DNA of 56,231 bases from JBCDGZ01 sp038750655 (GTDB lineage: Bacteria > Bacteroidota > Bacteroidia > Chitinophagales > Saprospiraceae), in assembly GCA_038750655.1 (NCBI GenBank), contig JBCDGZ010000031.1, positions 1 to 56,231 of the forward strand. The letters run 5' to 3'. Position 1 is the first letter of the stretch. Each line of letters starts with the position of its first letter. A model generated the notes under the pieces. It was not told the DNA's origin, did not search any database, and worked only from the letters and a program-made list of their open reading frames with translations. Positions 1 through 7,202 of this stretch are shown here, piece by piece. The position numbers and the translations under genes were made by a program.

Positions 1-255
1 AACGTCTTAAACGTTTGGAATCTATTTATTGATTTTGCCCATTCGGCAAAAAAGAAATTCAAGCGTAAAAAGAAAACCTCAAAAATCTACGATAAAATAT
101 TCTTTGGCAATAACCTCCCTTCCATCACCCCCAAGGATAAAGAATATATCCCGTCTTGGACAGCAGAAGAAATTGAATTGTTGGTCAAAAAACTGAATAA
201 AGGATTTTTGATTTTAGAAAAGAATCATTTGAAGGTGGATTCTTTTTCCTCCTAA
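1..255 (+). CDS. C-terminal end of an unknown protein (partial)
   Basis: The frame is open from the first base of the window to a TAA at 253-255, giving the last 84 residues of a protein whose start lies outside. The fragment is lysine-rich (FKRKKKTSK near residue 25) and ends in a helical-looking stretch. I recognise no domain. The composition resembles that of the AT-rich orphan gene further on rather than the GC-richer genes that follow. No terminator-like hairpin follows the stop. It could be a spurious open frame, but 84 codons without a stop in AT-rich DNA, with plausible residue usage, favours a real gene. Confidence 0.55.
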   Translation, partial: NVLNVWNLFIDFAHSAKKKFKRKKKTSKIYDKIFFGNNLPSITPKDKEYIPSWTAEEIELLVKKLNKGFLILEKNHLKVDSFSS

Positions 256-333
256 ACGCTCCCCACCCCTTCCTGTAAACTACGTTTCCTACCGATCCAC
301 TTCCTCCCCCACCCGTTTCTTACGAATGTTTGC

Positions 334-341
334 TATCTTTG
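334..341 (+). promoter_or_regulatory. Putative -7 promoter element (TATCTTTG)
   Basis: TATCTTTG matches the Bacteroidota -7 consensus TAnnTTTG and ends 25 bases before the start codon at 367. No clear TTTG -33 element sits 19-21 bases upstream, so this is a half-match only. Confidence 0.35.
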
Positions 342-366
342 AGCTCAGAAAAATGCTCACTACACC

Positions 367-1257
367 ATGCAAAACCTAAGCACTGTCCTCCTTATTGTCC
401 TTTTTAGCGCCACCGGCTTTGCTCAGCGGCTCCCCCAACACAACATCTATCTCTTCGAAATGAAGCAGTCGACGGAGGGCAATTATCTGTTTACCAAGCC
501 CAGATTTCTGACGGGCTTCAACCCTACGGGCTACAACAATCAACCAGCGTTCATTGATGAAGACAACTTGTTGATCACTGCTCAATTGCCCAATGATACT
601 ACACAGACGGATATTTATCACCTGAATCTTAAAGATCAACGGCTCGCACGGTTTACCCAGACGATGGAAAGTGAATTTTCCCCTACCCCCATGCCGACCG
701 TCAATAATGGCCCCTTGTCCATCTCTTCGGTGCGCGTGGAGGCCGACGGGAAGACGCAGCGGCTCTGGGAATTTCCTTACAATCGCACCAGCAACGGTCA
801 ACCCGTTATCCGCAGTCTACGCGATGTGGGCTACCACCATTGGATACGGCCCAAAGATGTGCTGCTTTTTCTAGTGGGAGAGCCTCACAACCTGGCTTCG
901 GTAAATGTCGATTCGGAGGTGCCCTATAATATCACCTCCAATATTGGTCGTTGCTTCCAAACCCTGCCTAACGGCGACATTGCTTTTGTGCACAAAATGG
1001 GCCGCAGTTGGCTAATCAAGCGCATTGACCCTAGCAACTTCCGCTTGGAACTCATTACGGCAACGCTTCCCGACAGCGAAGACTTTGCGGTGCTTCCCGA
1101 TGGCACTTTTTTGATGGGAAACGGACAAAAATTGTTTAAATTCCACCCCAACCAAGATGCACGCTGGCAAGAAGTCGCCGATTTTTCTTATTATGGAATT
1201 GGTAATATCTCTCGGCTGGCCGTCAAAGGCAATAAGCTGGCAGTCGTCGTAGATTAA
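367..1257 (+). CDS. Secreted TolB/WD40-like propeller protein
   Basis: The 296-residue product begins with a signal peptide (hydrophobic LLIVLFSATGFAQ, probable cleavage after FAQ near residue 19). The rest has repeated short blocks of the PD40/TolB-propeller kind: a hydrophobic strand, then an acidic or Asn-Gly turn, for example 'QPAFIDEDNLLITAQ', 'LPNGDIAFVHK' and 'LPDGTFLMGNG'. In this family such proteins are periplasmic or exported and read out stored values or bind partners; no enzymatic residues are apparent. It lies 31 bases upstream of a DUF1684 gene on the same strand, so the two may be co-transcribed. Fold assignment is by pattern only; function is unknown. Confidence 0.6.
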   Translation: MQNLSTVLLIVLFSATGFAQRLPQHNIYLFEMKQSTEGNYLFTKPRFLTGFNPTGYNNQPAFIDEDNLLITAQLPNDTTQTDIYHLNLKDQRLARFTQTMESEFSPTPMPTVNNGPLSISSVRVEADGKTQRLWEFPYNRTSNGQPVIRSLRDVGYHHWIRPKDVLLFLVGEPHNLASVNVDSEVPYNITSNIGRCFQTLPNGDIAFVHKMGRSWLIKRIDPSNFRLELITATLPDSEDFAVLPDGTFLMGNGQKLFKFHPNQDARWQEVADFSYYGIGNISRLAVKGNKLAVVVD

Positions 1258-1288
1258 GTGTTCATATACTTGTTAAAATCGTTTTATC

Positions 1289-1939
1289 ATGCGTATTCTA
1301 CCGCTTCTCCTCCTCTGCTTGACCATCGGCCTCAACAGCCAGGCGCAAGAGCTTAGTCAACAAGCCCACAAAAAAGAAATCGAACAGCATCGCAAAGCCT
1401 ACAAGGCCAAGCTCCTCCAAGATCAACGCTCCCCCTTCTACGGGAAGCCCGAGGTATTGAACAAGCTCCAGTTTTACCCTAGCGCCCCCCGCTACCGCGT
1501 CACCTGCTCCTTTGAGGCTACCCCCGATGCCGAACCCTTCGACATGGCGACCTACAGCGGCAAGACGCGCCCCTACATCCAATACGGCCAGCTCCAATGC
1601 CCCCTCGACAACGGCATCGTCCTCTACCTGGCGGTCTATCGCAACCTCATGCAAATCCGTATGCCACACTACCGCGATCGCCTCTTCCTCCCCTTCAGAG
1701 ATGCTACCAATTACGAAGCCACCTACGGCGGCGGCCGCTACCTCGACCTCAGCACCTCCGATATTAAGAACCAGCAAATTACCATAGATTTCAACAAATC
1801 TTACAACCCCTGGTGTGCCTTCAGCGACGGCTACAACTGCCCCATCCCTCCGAGAGCCAATCATCTGGAAATTGCGATTCCAGCTGGAGAGAAGGTTTTT
1901 GCGCCTAAGGTGGTGGAAATGGGGGACGGTGGACGGTAG
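1289..1939 (+). CDS. Secreted DUF1684 family protein
   Basis: The 216-residue product has a signal peptide ending at about residue 19 (LLLLCLTIGLNSQAQ) and then a DUF1684 domain. The family hallmarks are visible: the GGRYLDL block, 'IDFNKSYNPWCAFSDGYNC', the PIPPRANHLEIAI block and a terminal AGEK. DUF1684 proteins are common secreted proteins of unknown function in Bacteroidota. An oddity is the C-terminus: after AGEKVFAPKVVEMG the last residues (DGGR) and the stop codon are read from a G-rich heptad repeat that begins at 1921, so a dispersed repeat has reached into the gene's 3' end and may have replaced the original stop. Family call is confident; role is unknown. Confidence 0.8.
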   Translation: MRILPLLLLCLTIGLNSQAQELSQQAHKKEIEQHRKAYKAKLLQDQRSPFYGKPEVLNKLQFYPSAPRYRVTCSFEATPDAEPFDMATYSGKTRPYIQYGQLQCPLDNGIVLYLAVYRNLMQIRMPHYRDRLFLPFRDATNYEATYGGGRYLDLSTSDIKNQQITIDFNKSYNPWCAFSDGYNCPIPPRANHLEIAIPAGEKVFAPKVVEMGDGGR

Positions 1940-2107
1940 ACGGTAGACGGGGGACGGGGGACGGGGGACGGTATTTAACGAACACCTACCCGTCGGCCAA
2001 CAGGTAATGAAGCGGAAAAACGTGCGGAGCCGCGTATCCCTACGAACCACCACGCTAGGCCGTCAACCGTCAACCGTCCACCGTTCACCAAAATGCCAAA
2101 GGCATTC
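1921..2107 (+). repeat. Composite dispersed intergenic repeat, copy A
   Basis: In order along the plus strand: GACGG-type heptads with three GGGGG runs (1921-1972); a middle block with TGCGGAGCCGCGTA and CTACGAACCACCA (about 2023-2052); CCGTCAA/CCGTCCA heptads (about 2060-2087); and a hairpin ATGCC-AAA-GGCAT (2093-2105). A second copy with the same blocks in the same order lies on the minus strand at 45214-45346. It ends 35 bases upstream of the ATG at 2143 and its start overlaps the end of the DUF1684 gene. Nature unknown: MITE-like, or a transcribed structured leader. Confidence 0.7.
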
Positions 2108-2142
2108 CCCCCAAGCACCACAGGTGCCCTAACCCTATAAAA

Positions 2143-2943
2143 ATGAAAATCATCTTCACCGATCAAATGAAGCGCCAAGTCGCTGTCCAACACCCGCCCA
2201 AGCGCATCATCTCTTTGGTGCCCTCGCAGAGCGAGCTATTGGTCGATCTGGGGCTAGAGGAAGAGCTGGTCGGCATCACTAAGTTCTGTATTCACCCCGA
2301 GGGGATTGCCCAGACGCGAACGCGGATTGGGGGGACCAAGCTGCTGAAGATGGAGCGTATTGAGGAGCTACAGCCCGACTTGATCATCGGAAATAAGGAG
2401 GAGAACGAGCAAGGGCAAATCGAGGAGCTGGCGGAGCGGTACCCGGTGTGGATGAGCGATATTTTGACACTGGAGGATTCGCTAGAGATGGTTGGAACGG
2501 TGGGGCGACTGGTGGACCGCGAAGCGCAAGCGACTACTTTAGTGAAGGAATTGCGGGATAGCTTTGCGGGCTTGGAGCGCTGGGAGCGGCCCCTGCGCGC
2601 GGCTTATTTCATTTGGCAGAAGCCCTACATGGTGGCCGCCGGCGGGACATTTATCAACGAAATGATGGTTTATGCAGGGTTGGAAAATGTTTTTGGTCAT
2701 CGGCAACGGTATCCGGTGATTGCCTTGGAGGAGCTGGCGGCGGTGCAGCCGGAGGTGATCTTATTGTCTTCAGAGCCCTACCCCTTTAAAGAAAAGCACT
2801 GGCCAGCCTTTCAGGAAATTTGTCCCAAAGTTGTCATTAAACTGGTTGATGGAGAATTATTTTCCTGGTACGGAAGCAGATTAAAGCATACTGTTCAATA
2901 TTTCCTTAAATTGCGTGAGGAGTTATCATCCAACCTGCTTTAA
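2143..2943 (+). CDS. BtuF-like helical-backbone metal receptor, no signal peptide
   Basis: The 266-residue protein matches the BtuF/FecB type of substrate-binding protein (type III fold). It has 'KRIISLVPSQSELLVDLGL' near residue 18, 'KLLKMERIEELQPDLIIGN' near residue 66, and 'YMVAAGGTFINEMMVYAGL' near residue 155, which is the linker-helix and second-lobe signature. Family members normally deliver corrinoids or ferric siderophores to an ABC importer, but this one starts directly with the domain and has neither a signal peptide nor a lipobox, and no importer genes are adjacent. It is therefore probably cytosolic or a salvage or sensor relative. The start at 2143 is set by the onset of the fold and the absence of any earlier signal sequence. 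The composite repeat lies just upstream and may form its 5' leader. Confidence 0.75.
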   Translation: MKIIFTDQMKRQVAVQHPPKRIISLVPSQSELLVDLGLEEELVGITKFCIHPEGIAQTRTRIGGTKLLKMERIEELQPDLIIGNKEENEQGQIEELAERYPVWMSDILTLEDSLEMVGTVGRLVDREAQATTLVKELRDSFAGLERWERPLRAAYFIWQKPYMVAAGGTFINEMMVYAGLENVFGHRQRYPVIALEELAAVQPEVILLSSEPYPFKEKHWPAFQEICPKVVIKLVDGELFSWYGSRLKHTVQYFLKLREELSSNLL

Positions 2944-3002
2944 ACACTGCTCAAGTAATTAAGGGAAACCTTACTCTAAAACACGACAAAGAGTTATTGA
3001 CT

Positions 3003-4652
3003 ATGCAAATATTAAGAATTACCCAAAAATTATGGCGGGGCTTCTTGGTAATCTGCATGGGCTGTTTGCTGCTTTTGCCACTACAAGCCCAAACCGATAC
3101 CGAAGTCCACGATTACGAAATTCTGGTTGAACTCGACCCCAAAGAGGAGGTCCAAGACCTGCTTCGGCGGATTAATGGCTTTACCCGTCAAAGTGCAGCT
3201 TTGCATTTGCAAAAGACCATTCACCGTCCGTTCAACATCCACCTGCTGCGCTTCGACCCCGAAGTACATCAACGCGATGAGCTGCTGGCCACTATGAGAG
3301 CCGACCGAGCAGTCATCGCCGCTCAAGACAATGACCCCGTCACCTATCGCTCCCGATTCCCCGACGACCCCTTCTTCCTTGATCAATGGTACCTCGGCAC
3401 TATCGACGCTACTCAGGCCTGGGGCATCACCACCGGGGGGGTCAACGCCCGAGGTGATACCATCGTAGTGGCCGTCCTCGATAAGGGCTGCGATATTACG
3501 CATGAGGATTTACAGGGAAATCTTTGGGTCAATAAAGCAGAGATTGCAAACGACGGAGAGGATAATGATGGCAATGGCTACGTCGATGACTTTCATGGCC
3601 TCTATGTCAAAGACAGCACCGACAACCACCCGAATCGCTCTCATGGCTGTGCAGTCAATGCCCTAATCGGTGCCAAAGGCAGTAATTCGACGGGCGTGAC
3701 GGGCGTGTTGTGGGATGTGAAAATGATGCTGATTAGCGGGGCGACGACTCCGGCGGAAATCGTGGAAGGCTATATGTACGCCTATGAACAGCGCAAGGCG
3801 TATAATGAGAGCAATGGAGAGCGAGGAGCTTATGTGGTGGTAAGTAATTTCTCTGCCGGCATTGACCGTCGCTTTTGTGATGAATATCCGGTTTGGGGAG
3901 GAATGTTTGATAAATTGGGCTCCGTCGGGATTCTCAACATCGGGGCGACGACCAATAGCGATGTGAATGTTGATATTGTAGGAGATATGCCCACCACTTG
4001 TCCTAGCGATTTCTTACTGACCGTTACATCGACCAATCGCAGTGACGATAAGGCCGAGCGGGCAGGTTTTGGCGAACGAAGCATCGACCTGGGCGCACCG
4101 GGCGAAGGGATGTTTTCTGCCAAACCCAACAACGACTACGGCGACATCATGGATGGGACTTCTTGGGCGACTCCTTTGGTTGCCGGAGCAGTGGCGCTGC
4201 TCTATACGACAGATTGCAATGCGTTGACGGAGCTTTCCTTCATAGACCCGCCTGCGGCGGCCCTGGCGATGAAGCAGCTGATTGTGGACGGTGCAGAATC
4301 CATACCGACCCTGGAGGGCAGGTCAGTTAGTGGGGGGCGGCTTAGCCTGTTTGAGAGTATGAAGGTGCTCGATGAGCGTTTTGCGAATCCGAAGGGGGAG
4401 CTGAGTATCTTTGAGATTGTGCCGAATTTGGTGCGAGAGCAAGTCATTGTGCGCTATAAAGTTCCGGAGGCGATAGAATATGACATTCGGATTTTTGATG
4501 CCGTAGGCCGTTTGATTGGTACGGAAGAAGTGCCGAGAATTTGTGCAGCGGGCCAGACGACCATGGATGTCAGCGATTTGCCTAATGGGATGTACTTTGT
4601 GAGTATTGGTCGGGAAAAAGCAATTGATACCAAGCGTTTTGTAAAATATTGA
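3003..4652 (+). CDS. T9SS-exported subtilisin-like serine protease (S8)
   Basis: I chose the ATG at 3003 over a TTG two codons earlier. A signal peptide covers about residues 1-30 (FLVICMGCLLLLPLQAQ). A pro-region follows to about residue 120, then the S8 domain with Asp160 (AVLDKGCD), His214 (RSHGCAV, with Cys in place of the usual Thr after HG) and Ser387 (GTSWATPLVAG). A type-A T9SS sorting domain occupies about residues 470-549 (starting 'FEIVPNLV' and ending 'TKRFVKY'). The protein is inferred to cross the inner membrane by Sec and the outer membrane by T9SS, to degrade protein outside the cell or at its surface. It stands alone and is followed by a strong terminator at 4734. Confidence 0.9.
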   Translation: MQILRITQKLWRGFLVICMGCLLLLPLQAQTDTEVHDYEILVELDPKEEVQDLLRRINGFTRQSAALHLQKTIHRPFNIHLLRFDPEVHQRDELLATMRADRAVIAAQDNDPVTYRSRFPDDPFFLDQWYLGTIDATQAWGITTGGVNARGDTIVVAVLDKGCDITHEDLQGNLWVNKAEIANDGEDNDGNGYVDDFHGLYVKDSTDNHPNRSHGCAVNALIGAKGSNSTGVTGVLWDVKMMLISGATTPAEIVEGYMYAYEQRKAYNESNGERGAYVVVSNFSAGIDRRFCDEYPVWGGMFDKLGSVGILNIGATTNSDVNVDIVGDMPTTCPSDFLLTVTSTNRSDDKAERAGFGERSIDLGAPGEGMFSAKPNNDYGDIMDGTSWATPLVAGAVALLYTTDCNALTELSFIDPPAAALAMKQLIVDGAESIPTLEGRSVSGGRLSLFESMKVLDERFANPKGELSIFEIVPNLVREQVIVRYKVPEAIEYDIRIFDAVGRLIGTEEVPRICAAGQTTMDVSDLPNGMYFVSIGREKAIDTKRFVKY

Positions 4653-4733
4653 TGTGGTAAAAAAGTCAAGGCTTCGAGACAAAGTCCGTCCGCCTTGACG
4701 TAAACCGCTTTATTAAATCTAGCATGCATCATT

Positions 4734-4764
4734 AGACCTTTAGCCTCCTAAAGGTCTTTTGCTT
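4734..4764 (+). terminator. Rho-independent terminator after the subtilase
   Basis: Arms AGACCTTTAG (4734-4743) and CTAAAGGTCT (4748-4757) pair perfectly over 10 bp around a CCTC loop, followed by TTTTGCTTTTT. It lies 82 bases after the subtilase stop. The gap 4653-5130 otherwise holds a second weaker hairpin and an AT-rich promoter region. Confidence 0.85.
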
Positions 4765-4779
4765 TTTATGAGATCGTGC

Positions 4780-4816
4780 GACGGATGGTCAACCCACCTT
4801 CCGGTATCCGTCTTTT
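4780..4816 (+). terminator. Second, weaker terminator-like hairpin
   Basis: GACGGAT (4780-4786) pairs with ATCCGTC (4806-4812), followed by TTTTATT. The 19-base loop makes it weaker than the hairpin just upstream; it may be a back-up terminator. Confidence 0.4.
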
Positions 4817-5100
4817 ATTCAGAAAATTGATAAGGGTAAGCGTTCCTATTAAATGGCGTTGCTTCCACCACCCGGAAGCATGATTTTATTTTTCATTTTG
4901 TTTTGCCAAAAAAAACAACTACATTTAATGAAAATAAAATAAAGGAGAAAAGGTTTAATTTTTACAACATCGCAATTACTTTTTCAAAAATAAGTTTATT
5001 CGACAAAAAATTCGACTTTAATTTCCAATATTTATTTTAACATTTGAAGTATAAATCTGCTACGAAAACGAAATACAACTCCTTAACCCACTGATGTTCA

Positions 5101-5108
5101 TATATTTG
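5101..5108 (+). promoter_or_regulatory. Putative -7 promoter element (TATATTTG)
   Basis: TATATTTG is a perfect TAnnTTTG match, 22 bases before the ATG at 5131. No convincing -33 TTTG is seen. The preceding 250 bases are strongly AT-rich. Confidence 0.5.
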
Positions 5109-5130
5109 CATTTCGTTAAACAGCTCTACG

Positions 5131-6582
5131 ATGCTCGCAGATCAACTCATTCATTTACTGGCCGGCGTGTCCAATAAGGATACAAAAGTTCTAAAATCTT
5201 TCATTAATTCGCCCAACAGCAATTGCAACTCAAATCAAAAAAAATTATTTGAAGCCCTTATTATTTTCCATCCAGAATTCAATTTAAAGGCCATCAAGCG
5301 GGAAGATATTTTCGCTAAAGTTTTCCCCGGACAACCTTTTAATTACAACAAACTGGCAAATGTCAGTCGGGGGCTGAAGAAAGTTGTACAGCGCTTCATT
5401 GCCAACCAGGGGATGGAGGAAGAAGAGTACGCCAAAATCTGGTTCCAGATGCAATACTTCAAAAATCAGAACGCTATCGACCAGTACATTACATCGGTGA
5501 AGCAGCTCAAAAAAATAAAACGCGATCCGCTAAAAATGAAGATGAGCGACCATCTGTACCGCTGGCGCATCGCCAACGATCTCTTTTTTAATGAATACAC
5601 CAAAAAGGTAATTCCCAAAAGTGATACCCTCAATGAACTGTCCTTTCACTTTGATCACTTTTTTATCCTTGGCAAGCTGCGACAGGCCAGCGAATTGTTA
5701 GCGCGCTCTAAATTTCTGAATACCGGCAATAAAAAATTATTTTTCCTCAAAGAAGTACTGGATCACATCGATGATAATCCCTATTACCAGGATCATCTGC
5801 TGATTCGATTTTACTATCACCTTACGAAATTGCAATTGCAAAAAGACCATGACCGTTTTTTAATCCTCAAAAAAGAATTCACCCAGCACGCGCTACAGTT
5901 ATCAAAAAAAGATGCAGGCTTCATTTTATCCAATCTCATCAACTACAGCTACCACGTTTATCACAATAACCAAGGCTCCTACATCCAGCGTATCTTCGAA
6001 CTCTATGATTTTGGAATTGGCATACAACTCATTCCTAGTGATCAAGTTATGACCCCCTCCACCTTTCTCAATATTGTGATGGTTAGTGCCTTAACGAAGC
6101 AATTTGATTATGCCCGGCGGTTTATCAAAAAGTTCCGATCCGTTGTAGCACGCAGCGATCGAAAGTATGTCACCAAACTCAGTCAGGCAATCTTATACTT
6201 CCACCAACAGCAATACGAGCAGGTGATTGAGGAGTTGATTAATTTCAAAACGAACAACATACTACACACTTTCCAAATCAAAAATTTGACATTTCGTTCA
6301 TTTTATGTTATGTTTGTAAATAAGCCAAAAGAATATCGAGTTTTTGCTAGTTATTCTTTAAGCTTCGAAGCATTTGTTCGCCAAAATAGAATTGTCTCTT
6401 CTAACCGCAAAGCATCTTATCTCAATCAAATTAAGCTGCTGCGCAAAATGGCGAGGTACCAATTACTAGGGGAACAAAATGAAAAGAAATTAATGAGCTG
6501 GCTGAAAAAAGTGAAGTCAGAACGGCACTTGAATTCGCGGGAGTGGTTACGGTCAGAGCTTGAAAGGATGTGTAAAAAATAG
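5131..6582 (+). CDS. Lysine-rich helical protein of unknown function
   Basis: The 483-residue product has no signal peptide or membrane segment. It is almost all predicted helix, rich in Lys, Phe, Asn and Gln. The N-terminal 90 residues (VLKSFINSPNSNCN, then 'EDIFAKVFPGQPFNYNKLAN') look like a conserved module; I have the impression of a lineage-specific paralogous family in Saprospiraceae that starts this way, but cannot confirm it here. The C-terminal part has TPR/SEL-like helical pairs without a clean consensus. Codon use leans strongly to AAA, TTA and AAT, unlike the GC-richer neighbours, which may mean different ancestry or expression. A good -7 element precedes it and no gene is close enough to be in an operon. 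Function is not inferable. Confidence 0.85.
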   Translation: MLADQLIHLLAGVSNKDTKVLKSFINSPNSNCNSNQKKLFEALIIFHPEFNLKAIKREDIFAKVFPGQPFNYNKLANVSRGLKKVVQRFIANQGMEEEEYAKIWFQMQYFKNQNAIDQYITSVKQLKKIKRDPLKMKMSDHLYRWRIANDLFFNEYTKKVIPKSDTLNELSFHFDHFFILGKLRQASELLARSKFLNTGNKKLFFLKEVLDHIDDNPYYQDHLLIRFYYHLTKLQLQKDHDRFLILKKEFTQHALQLSKKDAGFILSNLINYSYHVYHNNQGSYIQRIFELYDFGIGIQLIPSDQVMTPSTFLNIVMVSALTKQFDYARRFIKKFRSVVARSDRKYVTKLSQAILYFHQQQYEQVIEELINFKTNNILHTFQIKNLTFRSFYVMFVNKPKEYRVFASYSLSFEAFVRQNRIVSSNRKASYLNQIKLLRKMARYQLLGEQNEKKLMSWLKKVKSERHLNSREWLRSELERMCKK

Positions 6583-6662
6583 GCATCGGAGTATATATAA
6601 TACCCCGATTACCTTAGTCCTATTTGGAGGGATTGGATCGAGCCATGTGACTTATCTCGATA

Positions 6663-6836
6663 CTATCCATCGATAACGTCCTCCGTTCCGATAGTATGAG
6701 AGGTCTTGGTCTTACCCCCTCCTTTTAGGGCCCGCTGTTCTAGATGACTGAGCTTTCGTAGCGAATTGCATTCAGCCAACTTCGTCAATGTCCCATCTTG
6801 GGGAACACATGCATTACTACTAAGTAATAATTTCAT
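6663..6836 (-). CDS. Small ORF resembling a double-glycine leader peptide
   Basis: Reading the minus strand from an ATG at 6836 gives 57 residues to a TAG at 6663. The product begins MKLLLSSNAC, has Cys at residues 10 and 23, and contains KLSHLEQRALKGGG at about residues 28-41, followed by a short hydrophilic tail (GKTKTSHTIGTEDVIDG). The L-x2-LE-x3-LKGG pattern is like the leaders of Bacteroidota peptides cleaved after Gly-Gly by C39-type exporters; the tail, rich in Thr and Lys and ending acidic, would be the core. No modification, protease or export gene is nearby, and the ORF is too short to prove by composition alone. The rest of the 6583-7202 gap shows hairpins at 6585-6612 (one mismatch, no T-tract) and 6955-6978 but no other supported gene. 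Confidence 0.4.
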   Translation of the reverse strand: MKLLLSSNACVPQDGTLTKLAECNSLRKLSHLEQRALKGGGKTKTSHTIGTEDVIDG

Positions 6837-7202
6837 AACGAATAGGTTTTGGAATGAATAATTAATTTCAATTATATATCTATGTAACTAATTGATCAGC
6901 TGTTGTCTACTGTAGTACAATAGGCTATTGTTGAAAGAAAATAAATCCTTATCTGATGTTACTACTAGGTAGCATCAAAATCGCTTCTATGATTTGAATA
7001 TAGGAGGGGGCTAAGTGTGCAGTATTATCTACTAAGGTAGGTAGATTATCCGGGCTTTTATAGTACTTGGCGAAAGAGAAATGCCGCTTTTGAGTCAATC
7101 TTCCCTTTAAACTTGTGAATGCGACGATTCACTTAGTAAGTACGCATCACTATAGTTATATAAACGAAAGAATAGCTGATTAGAATTCTTCAGTCCCTCC
7201 CC

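Noticed and set aside
1921..1972. Possible CRISPR or tandem-repeat minisatellite
   Set aside because: The units are only 7 bp with no spacers; it is a short heptad run within a composite element, not a CRISPR array.
3081..3503. Antisense ORF within the subtilase gene and many similar short ORFs in other frames
   Set aside because: They have no domain or context and overlap fully with well-supported genes.
6585..6612. Hairpin after the 483-residue protein gene as a terminator
   Set aside because: ATCGGAGTAT/ATACCCCGAT pairs with one mismatch, but no T-tract follows, so I do not call it a terminator.
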